A stretch of 6,710 nucleotides of DNA from CAYSAA01 sp964428905 (GCA_964428905.1 CAYSAA010000100.1:1-6710); one strand, 5' to 3'. Positions 1 through 6,282 are shown, counted from the stretch's first letter. Translations and numbers: made by a program. Notes: generated by a model not told the origin, from the letters alone.

Positions 1-79
1 ATTCGAACCCTCGGAGCAGACTTAAAATCCGCTCAATTGCTTAGCAGGCAACCACCTTCGGCCACTCGGTCATCTCTCC
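1..79 (-). tRNA. tRNA-Ser (anticodon GCU), 3' part cut off by the window edge
   Basis: On the minus strand the 5' end reads GGAGAGATGACCGAGTGG, the usual start of a bacterial serine tRNA. The anticodon stem is G52-C48 paired with G40-T36, and the 7-base loop CTGCTAA gives anticodon GCU at 45-43, which reads AGC/AGU codons. A long variable arm follows, with a 7-bp stem (GAGCGGA with TCTGCTC, one G-U pair). This marks a class II tRNA and supports Ser. The T-loop TTCGAAT runs to base 1, so the 3' halves of the T stem and acceptor stem lie outside the window. It has its own promoter at 86-114 and is divergent from mnmG. This tRNA is not a known MnmG substrate, so the adjacency is probably not functional. 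Confidence 0.95.
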
Positions 80-85
80 GCTTAA

Positions 86-114
86 AGTATAACATAATCC
101 TTTTTTACAGGCAA
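86..114 (-). promoter_or_regulatory. Sigma-70-type promoter of the tRNA-Ser gene
   Basis: On the minus strand a -35 of TTGCCT (114-109) is followed by exactly 17 bp and a -10 of TATACT (91-86, 5 of 6 consensus bases). Only six bases separate the -10 from G79, the mature tRNA 5' end, so the predicted start point falls on or next to the mature end. The promoter is back to back with the mnmG promoter, with 26 bp between the two -35 boxes. Confidence 0.75.
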
Positions 115-140
115 GAATTAAAAATCTTTTAATGTCATTC

Positions 141-170
141 TTGACAAAAAGATGCAAAATATTTTAGAAT
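141..170 (+). promoter_or_regulatory. Sigma-70-type promoter of mnmG
   Basis: A perfect -35 TTGACA (141-146), an 18-bp spacer and a -10 TAGAAT (165-170, 5 of 6 consensus) point to transcription starting near 177. That gives mnmG a 5' leader of about 50 nt, which contains the two-codon ORF at 221-229. Confidence 0.75.
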
Positions 171-220
171 GTGCTATCTTTTTTAATTGAAAAATAATTG
201 AAAATGTTGAAGGGAAAAAC

Positions 221-229
221 ATGAAATGA
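221..229 (+). promoter_or_regulatory. Two-codon upstream ORF (Met-Lys-stop) overlapping the mnmG start
   Basis: ATG-AAA-TGA lies directly before mnmG, and its TGA (227-229) overlaps the mnmG ATG (226-228) as ATGA, the arrangement typical of translational coupling. The only Shine-Dalgarno-like sequence, AAGG at 210-213 within GAAGGGA, is 7 nt from this ATG but 12 nt from the mnmG ATG, so spacing favours the mini-ORF. Whether ribosomes use it is inference. In an AT-rich leader it could arise by chance, and GGGA (212-215), 10 nt from the mnmG ATG, could serve mnmG directly. Confidence 0.4.
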
Positions 230-2115
230 GGCACTTTCAATATGATGTCATAGTTATCGGGGCAGGCCATGCCGGTTGTGAGGCTGCACTTGCTGCTTCC
301 CGACGTGGAGTGAAAACACTACTGATTACTTCAAATGTTGATAATATTGCTTTATTGCCCTGTAATCCCTCCATTGGTGGTCCAGGGAAAGGTCATGTAG
401 CCAGGGAAATTGATGCATTGGGAGGCGAATTGGCTAAAAAAACTGATCAATCCACTTTACATATTCGCATGCTGAATACCAGCAAAGGACCAGCTATGTG
501 GGCATTACGTGCCCAAGTTGATAAAAATAAATATAAGGAAGAAATGATTAAAACCATTCAAAATCAACCCAACCTATTTCTCCTTCAGGAAATGGTTACC
601 GGTTTACTGATTAAAAATAATCAGATTGATGGTGTAATACTTCAAAGCGGCATAAAGTTTCATTCTCCAACTGTTATTATTACAGCAGGAACATTCTTAA
701 ATGGAAGAATTTATATTGGGAAAATTAGTTATAGTGCCGGAAGAGCCGGAGAAATTGCCTCTATAGACTTAGCCAATCAGCTAAAATCCTTGGGTTTTAG
801 TACTACTCGCCTTAATACCTGTACCCCACCTCGTATCGATAAAAGAAGCATCAACTTCTCGGATTTAATTGAACAAAAAAGCGCCATTGAACCCCTTGCC
901 TTTTCCTATGAATCGGAAAAGAAAACTTATCACAAACATACCGTATATATAACCCGTACAAATGCGAAGACAAAAGAAGTAATACAATCCAATATTACGC
1001 AGGTACCCCTGGTTAATGGAAGTATTCAGAGTACAGCAACCCGTTACTGTCCTTCTATTGAAGATAAAATTGTTCGTTTCCCTCACCATGAATCTCACCA
1101 ATTATTTCTTGAGCCGGAAAGCGAATCAACTGAGGAAATTTATCTTCAAGGATTCTTTACCAGTCTCCCCCCTTCAGCCCAGCTGGAAGCCCTGCACACG
1201 ATTAAGGGCTTGGAAAAATGCCAAATTATTCGCTATGGCTATGCTATTGAATATGATGTTGTATTTCCTCATCAACTCAAATGCTCTTTGGAAACCAAAA
1301 AAATTGCAGGATTGTTCCTGGCCGGACAAATTAATGGCACATCGGGTTATGAAGAAGCTGCCGAGCAGGGCCTTATTGCCGGAATCAATGCAGTTCAATT
1401 ACTGTACAATAAGGAACCATTCATACTGGATCGTTCTCAGGCTTATATTGCAGTAGAAATAGATGATTTGGTAACAAAAAGTATTACCGAACCATATCGA
1501 TTAAGAACCGGTTTGGCAGAATATAGACTATTGCTTCGCCAGGATAATGCTGATTTGAGATTAACACCTTATGGGTATCAATATGGCCTAATCTCTGAAA
1601 AAAGATATCAAAAATTCCTGCAAAAGAAAGAAGCAATTGAAAAAGAAATTACTCGACTTTTTTATTTAAAAATATACCCCGATGAAAAGACAAATAAACA
1701 ACTTAGTACGTTAAATACCTCTCCCCTACAAAAACCTGTTAGCATGGCAGATTTACTTACACGCCCTCAATTGAGTTACGCTGATACTGTTAATCTGGAT
1801 CCGGAAAGGCCAAAGCTGGATACCGAAGTTATTAAGCAGGTAGAAATACAAATCAAATATTCCGGGTATATTAAACGTCAGGAAGAAGAAGTAAGGAGAT
1901 TTAAAAAGACCGAAAACTATAGAATACCAACCGATATTGATTACTCTCGGTTATATGGTATTTCACATGAAGGAATACAAAGATTTAGCGAAATTCGACC
2001 TGTGTCCCTGGGTCAAGCAAAAAGAATACCGGGCGTTACTCCCTCTGATGTTACTGCTTTAATGATTCATTTGGAAAAAATAAAAAGGGGTCAAGAAAAA
2101 AGAAACAACCGCTAA
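226..2115 (+). CDS. mnmG: tRNA uridine-34 5-carboxymethylaminomethyl modification enzyme MnmG (GidA)
   Basis: MnmG works with the GTPase MnmE in the cytoplasm to put the (carboxymethyl)aminomethyl group on wobble U34 of tRNAs such as Lys, Glu, Gln, Leu and Arg, using FAD, NADH and methylene-tetrahydrofolate. The protein has 629 residues, the normal family length. The N-terminal FAD site has GAGHAG (12-17), followed by PCNPSIGGPGKG (45-56) with the conserved Cys46. Both family signatures are present: TRYCPSIEDK with the catalytic-type Cys275, and AGQINGTSGYEEAAEQG from 366. The C-terminal helical MnmE/tRNA-binding region begins near residue 547. The start at 226 fits the family N terminus, and no other in-frame start exists before the upstream stop at 208. 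The gene stands alone rather than in the common mnmE-mnmG-rsmG cluster. Its stop overlaps the folD stop on the other strand. Confidence 0.97.
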   Translation: MRHFQYDVIVIGAGHAGCEAALAASRRGVKTLLITSNVDNIALLPCNPSIGGPGKGHVAREIDALGGELAKKTDQSTLHIRMLNTSKGPAMWALRAQVDKNKYKEEMIKTIQNQPNLFLLQEMVTGLLIKNNQIDGVILQSGIKFHSPTVIITAGTFLNGRIYIGKISYSAGRAGEIASIDLANQLKSLGFSTTRLNTCTPPRIDKRSINFSDLIEQKSAIEPLAFSYESEKKTYHKHTVYITRTNAKTKEVIQSNITQVPLVNGSIQSTATRYCPSIEDKIVRFPHHESHQLFLEPESESTEEIYLQGFFTSLPPSAQLEALHTIKGLEKCQIIRYGYAIEYDVVFPHQLKCSLETKKIAGLFLAGQINGTSGYEEAAEQGLIAGINAVQLLYNKEPFILDRSQAYIAVEIDDLVTKSITEPYRLRTGLAEYRLLLRQDNADLRLTPYGYQYGLISEKRYQKFLQKKEAIEKEITRLFYLKIYPDEKTNKQLSTLNTSPLQKPVSMADLLTRPQLSYADTVNLDPERPKLDTEVIKQVEIQIKYSGYIKRQEEEVRRFKKTENYRIPTDIDYSRLYGISHEGIQRFSEIRPVSLGQAKRIPGVTPSDVTALMIHLEKIKRGQEKRNNR

Positions 2116-2987
2116 ACTTTTTCAGCTATATTCTTCGCCGCTTGGAGAGTATTTTTCATTAACATCATATTAGTAACCGGACCTACTCCACCGGGAACAG
2201 GAGTAATTTTGGAAGCAAGTTTAGAAACTTCATCAAAATTAACGTCTCCCACTAATTTTCCATCTACCTCATTGGTTCCGACATCAATCACCACTGTATT
2301 CTTTTTAATCATATTTCCATCAATTAATTCAGCTTTCCCTGCCGCTGCTACAATAATATCTGCTTGCTTGGTAAAGAAAGATATATTTGACGTTCTGGAA
2401 TGACAGACAGTAACCGTGGCATTGGCATTAGGGTGTTTTAATAGTAAAATGAGCGCCAGAGGTTTTCCAACAATACTGCTTCTCCCCACAATAACCACGT
2501 GCTTTCCCTCAACAGTAATTTTTTCTCTTTTTAGTATTTCAAAAACTGCGTTAGGTGTACAAGGTAAAAAATCGGGATTCCCTAAGGCCAATTTTCCCAT
2601 ATTGACTGGATTAAAACAATCTACATCCTTCTCTGGATACAAGGCTTTTTGGATATTTTCCTGATTGATTTGTCTGGGTAGGGGAGTCTGAATGATAACA
2701 CCATGAACTTGCTGGTCATTATTTAACTCTTCTATTAAGTTTAACAATTCATCTTCCGAAGTTTCTTCAGCTAAGGAATGTTTCTCAAATAGAAAATGAA
2801 CTTTTTGGCAGCTTTTTTCAATCATGCGAACATAAAACAGGGAAGCAGGGTCATGTCCTAAAATAACCACAGAAAGTTTAGGTCTGATATCTGTTTTCTG
2901 AAAGAATTGATCTACCTCAGCATTCAACTCATTTTCAATAGTTGCAGCAATAGCCTTTCCATTAATGTTATGTTTTCCATGATTCAT
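2112..2987 (-). CDS. folD: Bifunctional methylene-THF dehydrogenase/methenyl-THF cyclohydrolase FolD, with atypical active site
   Basis: FolD normally oxidises 5,10-methylene-tetrahydrofolate with NAD(P)+ and hydrolyses the product to 10-formyl-THF. The 291-residue length fits the family. Visible motifs are the substrate-site Tyr52, the QTPLP loop with Gln100, KDVDCFNPVN with Asp123, PCTP (142-145), the Rossmann segment VVIVGRSSIVGKPLA (164-178) and PVPGGVGPVTNMM near the C terminus. The catalytic Lys of the Y-x-x-x-K motif is Ile56 here (codon ATT), and the usual Gly of VDG is Cys. The folate and nucleotide framework looks intact, so dehydrogenase activity is plausible while cyclohydrolase activity is doubtful. 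I chose ATG 2987 because AGGAG (3000-2996) is 8 nt away. A GTG at 2990, one codon earlier, is only 5 nt from it. I found no convincing promoter upstream. Confidence 0.92.
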   Translation of the reverse strand: MNHGKHNINGKAIAATIENELNAEVDQFFQKTDIRPKLSVVILGHDPASLFYVRMIEKSCQKVHFLFEKHSLAEETSEDELLNLIEELNNDQQVHGVIIQTPLPRQINQENIQKALYPEKDVDCFNPVNMGKLALGNPDFLPCTPNAVFEILKREKITVEGKHVVIVGRSSIVGKPLALILLLKHPNANATVTVCHSRTSNISFFTKQADIIVAAAGKAELIDGNMIKKNTVVIDVGTNEVDGKLVGDVNFDEVSKLASKITPVPGGVGPVTNMMLMKNTLQAAKNIAEKV

Positions 2988-3295
2988 CACACTATCTCCT
3001 TTTCCTTTTCCTTTTTTCAGACTTAATTAATATGATTAAAAGATAATTTTATTAATATCAATTAAAATACTTTTATGAGAAAGGAATAACTTAAGCGAAA
3101 TAACTTATATCACCTTGTTATATTAGAACTTAGCTAACAAAAAGTTAATATGTTAAAACTATCAAAAAAGGCTATTAAGAAAGCATTAAATTCTTGTAAT
3201 CATCCTGAGGTGAATATTTGCAGACACCCATATTGCAATTGTAATATCAAATTTATGGTAACTGTTAAATTATGTATTACCTAATTTCTCTTATA
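2988..3295. other. AT-rich gap between folD and carD
   Basis: This 308-bp stretch contains the folD Shine-Dalgarno site (2996-3000), a pyrimidine-rich tract at 2998-3017 and a possible plus-strand small ORF (3150-3284). Inside that ORF is an imperfect 18-bp palindrome (3230-3247). I see no hairpin with a T-run that would terminate carD transcription, and no convincing sigma-70 promoter for folD. Confidence 0.6.
3150..3284 (+). CDS. Possible small Cys/His-rich protein, 44 residues
   Basis: An ATG-started ORF of 44 codons fills most of the folD-carD gap and stops 11 bp before the carD stop on the other strand. Its first half is basic (KLSKKAIKKAL). It is followed by CNHPEVNICRHPYCNC, which places Cys16, His18, Cys24, His26, Cys29 and Cys31 close together, as in small metal-binding knuckles, and Cys42 lies near the end. 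I do not recognise a family. Against it: there is no clear Shine-Dalgarno site, only a weak -10-like TATATT near 3119 with a poor -35, and ORFs of this length can occur by chance in about 1.5 kb of intergenic DNA. An in-frame stop at 3135 rules out a longer version. Confidence 0.3.
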   Translation: MLKLSKKAIKKALNSCNHPEVNICRHPYCNCNIKFMVTVKLCIT

Positions 3296-3823
3296 TTATT
3301 TATTATCATCTTTTTTTAGATATTCCTTAATCATTGATTTTGCTGTATTTTCGTCAATGTCATAGACTGCTTCTATTTCACTGGTCAAAATCTTTCTTGC
3401 TCTTTCCAATAAGCTCTTCTCGGTAGCAGATAGTGTATCTGTTCTTTTCCTTCGATTATAATTCTTGACTACTTGGGCTACTTTTTTTAAATTACCACTA
3501 TCAACCATTTCCATTTGAGACTTTATCCTCGATTTATAATCCTGTTCCATTTCATCTATCTCACAACTCAAAACCTTCAATACCTCGGGAATCTTTTCCT
3601 TGCTTAATATTTTCCTTAACCCTATATCATCAGCTTTTCTTATGGGAATCATAAGCGTCATTTGATTCATCGTTAAATCAAGAATATAATATTTTTCACT
3701 CTTATCCAAAACATGTTTTTCTTCTATATTAGCCACATTGCCTACACCAAATATGGGGTGGGCAACTTTATCTCCCTTTTTAAACATATGTAACGGATAA
3801 CAATCCGTACTCACCTTATGCAC
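3296..3823 (-). CDS. CarD/CdnL-family transcriptional regulator (RNA polymerase-binding)
   Basis: CarD-family proteins bind the RNA polymerase beta subunit through an N-terminal Tudor-like domain and stabilise promoter open complexes through a helical C-terminal domain. Here residues 14 to about 75 (FKKGDKVAHPIFGVGNV, KYYILDL, MTLMIPI, IGLRKIL) match the polymerase-interacting domain. Residues 80 to 165 (DSGNLKKVAQVVKNYNRR, LSATEKSLLERARKIL) match the helical domain. At 175 residues it has family length. The GTG start at 3823 is preceded by GGAGG (3836-3832) with an 8-nt spacer. An upstream TTG (3844) would put that Shine-Dalgarno site inside the gene, and a downstream ATG (3787) has none. 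The Trp that inserts into the DNA minor groove in characterised CarD appears to be Tyr96. The gene has its own promoter at 3894-3922. Confidence 0.9.
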   Translation of the reverse strand: MHKVSTDCYPLHMFKKGDKVAHPIFGVGNVANIEEKHVLDKSEKYYILDLTMNQMTLMIPIRKADDIGLRKILSKEKIPEVLKVLSCEIDEMEQDYKSRIKSQMEMVDSGNLKKVAQVVKNYNRRKRTDTLSATEKSLLERARKILTSEIEAVYDIDENTAKSMIKEYLKKDDNK

Positions 3824-3893
3824 CTCGTTCACCTCCGGACTCAAACCATGTGTCTCACTTAAAATAAGAATACAGTAAATTTTCTAAATAATA

Positions 3894-3922
3894 ATTATAC
3901 TCCAAATTTACTTTTAAGTCAA
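3894..3922 (-). promoter_or_regulatory. Near-consensus sigma-70 promoter of the carD-family gene
   Basis: On the minus strand the -35 TTGACT (3922-3917, 5 of 6 consensus) and a perfect -10 TATAAT (3899-3894) are separated by 17 bp. The expected start is near 3887, giving a leader of about 64 nt before the GTG. It is one of the strongest promoters in the window by sequence. An inverted repeat begins 3 bp upstream of the -35. Confidence 0.8.
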
Positions 3923-3924
3923 TT

Positions 3925-3944
3925 TTCACAACAGTTTTTGTGAA
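3925..3944. promoter_or_regulatory. Inverted repeat TTCACAA-N6-TTGTGAA beside the carD -35, putative operator
   Basis: Two perfect 7-bp arms with a 6-bp spacer are centred about 47 bp upstream of the predicted carD start, two bases beyond the -35. This is a typical place for a dimeric activator or repressor. The half-site TTGTGAA equals that of the redox repressor Rex, but the arms face the opposite way from the Rex site (TTGTGAA then TTCACAA). The binding protein is therefore unknown. Confidence 0.45.
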
Positions 3945-4225
3945 TTAAAAATTAAAACTGCACACTTTCCATCTCCTCCTTCTTTTTTCTTAAGAACCCT
4001 GTTATGGATTATAGAAACTATGTTCTTACTCTGTATAAAGAAAGGTTGTTGACTATAATGATTGATTCTGATTATTCTACCGTAATAATGTTTGATTAGT
4101 CTCCTTAGTAATAGGTTATTCTTAAATATATTTCATATTTATTTAGAGTAAAATCCTATTCGAAAATTTAAAATCTTTTGTTTTGTTGCAAGTGCTGAAT
4201 CAATCAGACTCTATTTTAATCAAAC

Positions 4226-4254
4226 TTTTCAATTCTAACTCTCCATGGTAAAAT
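4226..4254 (+). promoter_or_regulatory. Probable extended -10 promoter of uspA
   Basis: A -35-like TTTTCA (4226-4231, 4 of 6), a 17-bp spacer and the extended -10 TGG-TAAAAT (4246-4254, hexamer 5 of 6) predict a start near 4261 and a leader of about 85 nt. The AT-rich background makes chance matches common. Confidence 0.45.
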
Positions 4255-4345
4255 AAAATAAATTATTAACTACTAAAAAGTCATAAAAGCCTAATCATTT
4301 CCTGCAAGTATCTACTTTTTTATCATAAACGGAAGGGGGATTTAT

Positions 4346-4798
4346 ATGAAAATTTTAGTGTGTACAGATGGCTCAGAGCGTAGTCAAAAGGTCTTTGAAA
4401 AAGCTGCCATAATTGCCAAAGGATGTAAGGCTGTTGAAGTGACTGTAATTCATGTTTATGATCCCAGCCTGGATATGGTTATTCCTTATACATCAGGCAG
4501 TACCAAATCTGAACACATAGAAGACTTTAGAAAGATTATGGAAGAACGTAAAGATAAGAGAAAAAAGATTTTGTCAGAAGCTTTAAAGTTTTTTGAAAGT
4601 AAAAATATAAAGGCACGCACTATTTTAAAGGCAGGACATCCTTCTAATACTATTGTAAGCATGGCGCATAAGGAGCAATTTGACATAATTGTTCTTGGAA
4701 GCAGGGGGTTAGGTGGTTTGCAAAAATTATTACTTGGAAGTGTGAGTAATGCCGTAATTCAAGAGGTAGAAAATTGTAGTGTGTTAATAGTGAAGTAG
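4346..4798 (+). CDS. Universal stress protein, UspA family (ATP-binding type)
   Basis: This is a single-domain cytoplasmic UspA protein of 150 residues, the usual size. The N-terminal strand MKILVCTDGS carries the conserved nucleotide-contacting Asp8. The C-terminal motif G-x2-G-x9-G-S is complete (Gly118, Gly121, Gly131, Ser132), which marks the ATP-binding subgroup. The middle (residues 55-85) is highly charged and probably helical. The start is supported by GGAAGGGGGA at 4331-4340, with the G-run about 6 nt before the ATG. Family members raise survival under stress or starvation, and the partner or target cannot be told from the sequence. The gene is divergent from the carD-family gene and converges on the MFS gene, with a 149-bp gap that lacks an obvious hairpin plus T-run terminator. 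Confidence 0.92.
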   Translation: MKILVCTDGSERSQKVFEKAAIIAKGCKAVEVTVIHVYDPSLDMVIPYTSGSTKSEHIEDFRKIMEERKDKRKKILSEALKFFESKNIKARTILKAGHPSNTIVSMAHKEQFDIIVLGSRGLGGLQKLLLGSVSNAVIQEVENCSVLIVK

Positions 4799-4947
4799 CT
4801 ATAAAGTTAGATAAATATTTCCTTGGTCATGTTTGATTATTTCAGTATCAATCATAAAGTAATTTTACTATTCTGATTTATTCAGATCATTCAAATTCTA
4901 TGGGTTAGGTCTTATTCTTTACATTATAAACCTCATCAGATGCCTTT

Positions 4948-6213
4948 TTAAATAATCTGTTCGCTGGATCTTATAAAATCCCTTATCAAAAAAAGAGGGG
5001 AGATACCGATAATAACAAACCCAAAAAGTAGCCAGCTATATTCATAATATCCTTTTGCATCAGCGATAAATCCGAAAATTGGAGGGGCTACAATAAGACC
5101 TATTCTCGCGAAGAGCAGAGCGAGACCAGTTGCAATTCCTGCCTGTTTACTTCCCGCAAATTCTCCTATCGTAACTAAATATACTCCCGTCCAACCAAGT
5201 GCCGAAAATCCCAAAAGAAATGATAATAAAAAAACTGTAACTTGACCTACTTGAGAATGGTTTAAGAAAAGACCAAAAAGCAAATACATGATCCCTGAAG
5301 ACAAACCTATCATGAAAAGACTCAGCCGTCGATCACCTCTGAGCAACCTGTCGGATAACCATCCCCAGCCTATAAGTCCAATAATTCCTCCTAAATGGAG
5401 AGTGCCAAATCCCAGACCAGCAGTCACCCTACTCATGTTTAAATCTCCAGAAAGGAAGACTGCAAAATGAGAAAGCACAGCCCCTTCCGAAATTCCAAAT
5501 ATGATGCCAAGAACACAAAACCGGAATAAGGGTCTATGAACGAAAAGAGAGAGAAAGTTTTCTTTAAACGATTGTTGCTTCCCTCTCTGGCCATCAGGAA
5601 CGTCAAGTATGTTTCTGATATTATCCTGCTCTCGATAAAACTTATACACAAAAGGTCCCGTTAACAGTGCAAAAAAAGCGGCAACCTGAATCGCTATCCG
5701 CCATCCAAGGATTTCTCCCAGTAATGGTAAGAAACTTGCTCCTGCTATACCTCCAAAACCAAATCCCGTCTGGGTAATTCCCATGGAGACTGCTCGCTTT
5801 CCTGGAGGAGTAGAAGTTATTACAGCTTTTGTTACAGAAGGGGTTATGATACTAAAACCAAGCCCTGCCAGAAATGCCATAAATAAAAGCACTTTGTAGG
5901 ATGGAGACAACCCATGTAGTATCAATAGAAAGCCCATAAATCCAATTCCCAGAAGCATACTCTTTTTTGCTCCCAGTTTATCCACAAAACTACCGGTAAA
6001 AACGGCAAGTATCGCAGCACTCATAAAAAAACTGGTTGAATAGTAGCCGATTTGAACTCTGGTTAAAGCAAATTCCTCACGGACAAAAGGAAGCAGACCA
6101 AGAAAACCATTTTGGCCTATACTTAACGCGATATATGGCAGAAAGAGTACAAGAAGAATTCTCATTAAATTAAAATCTTTTGCTGGGTTCTCCCTTTTTC
6201 GAAATAACATCAT
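4948..6213 (-). CDS. Major facilitator superfamily (MFS) transporter, substrate unknown
   Basis: The 421-residue protein has 12 predicted membrane segments (about 18-40, 55-77, 85-103, 107-128, 142-165, 169-191, 231-253, 264-286, 297-317, 324-346, 357-380 and 393-410). A central cytoplasmic loop lies at about 192-230, the standard MFS 6+6 plan. The loop after segment 2 has the MFS motif A form GSFVDKLGAKK (74-84, Asp78). The matching loop after segment 8 has GWLSDRLLRGDRR (284-296). Segment 5 is Gly-rich (GFGFGGIAGAS). It probably moves a small solute or drug with a proton, but nothing in the sequence or neighbours names the substrate. AGGAAGGA (6225-6218) precedes two adjacent ATGs. The first (6213) is 4 nt away and the second (6210) is 7 nt away, so either may be used. 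It is transcribed alone. Confidence 0.9.
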   Translation of the reverse strand: MMLFRKRENPAKDFNLMRILLVLFLPYIALSIGQNGFLGLLPFVREEFALTRVQIGYYSTSFFMSAAILAVFTGSFVDKLGAKKSMLLGIGFMGFLLILHGLSPSYKVLLFMAFLAGLGFSIITPSVTKAVITSTPPGKRAVSMGITQTGFGFGGIAGASFLPLLGEILGWRIAIQVAAFFALLTGPFVYKFYREQDNIRNILDVPDGQRGKQQSFKENFLSLFVHRPLFRFCVLGIIFGISEGAVLSHFAVFLSGDLNMSRVTAGLGFGTLHLGGIIGLIGWGWLSDRLLRGDRRLSLFMIGLSSGIMYLLFGLFLNHSQVGQVTVFLLSFLLGFSALGWTGVYLVTIGEFAGSKQAGIATGLALLFARIGLIVAPPIFGFIADAKGYYEYSWLLFGFVIIGISPLFLIRDFIRSSEQII

Positions 6214-6282
6214 TTGTTCCTTCCTAATAGTATTTTCAGTCTTGCTGCTTATAAGCTTTACATCCTACTAAAATGTTTCCTT

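Larger units (their letters stand above)
3824..4345. other. AT-rich gap between the divergent carD and uspA genes
   Basis: This 522-bp stretch holds the carD leader, the carD promoter with its inverted repeat, an orphan Shine-Dalgarno-like AAGGAGGAG on the minus strand (3981-3973) with mini-ORFs only 6 codons long, and the likely uspA promoter (4226-4254). A second promoter-like pair on the plus strand (TTGACT 4049-4054, 18 bp, TATTCT 4073-4078) would give uspA a leader of over 250 nt. No tRNA fold or convincing ORF was seen between 4085 and 4225. Confidence 0.6.

Noticed and set aside
865..1398. Antisense ORFs of 74 and 78 codons within mnmG
   Set aside because: They have no recognisable motifs and lie wholly inside a well-conserved gene; shadow frames.
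1016..1456. 146-codon plus-strand ORF inside mnmG in another frame
   Set aside because: mnmG is intact with all family motifs across this stretch; the product resembles no protein I know and is a shadow frame.
2209..2664. Plus-strand ORFs of 64 and 82 codons within folD
   Set aside because: They mirror conserved FolD sequence and have no ribosome sites or domain features.
3925..3944. Calling the carD inverted repeat a Rex or CRP site
   Set aside because: Rex needs TTGTGAA followed by TTCACAA and CRP needs TGTGA-N6-TCACA. Here the arms are in the reverse order, so neither consensus is met.
4004..4099. 31-codon plus-strand ORF in the carD-uspA gap
   Set aside because: It has no Shine-Dalgarno site and no motif or composition signal, and this length is expected by chance.
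4799..4947. Small stem-loops between uspA and the MFS gene as terminators
   Set aside because: The stems are only 4-5 bp, AT-rich and without a following T-run on either strand.
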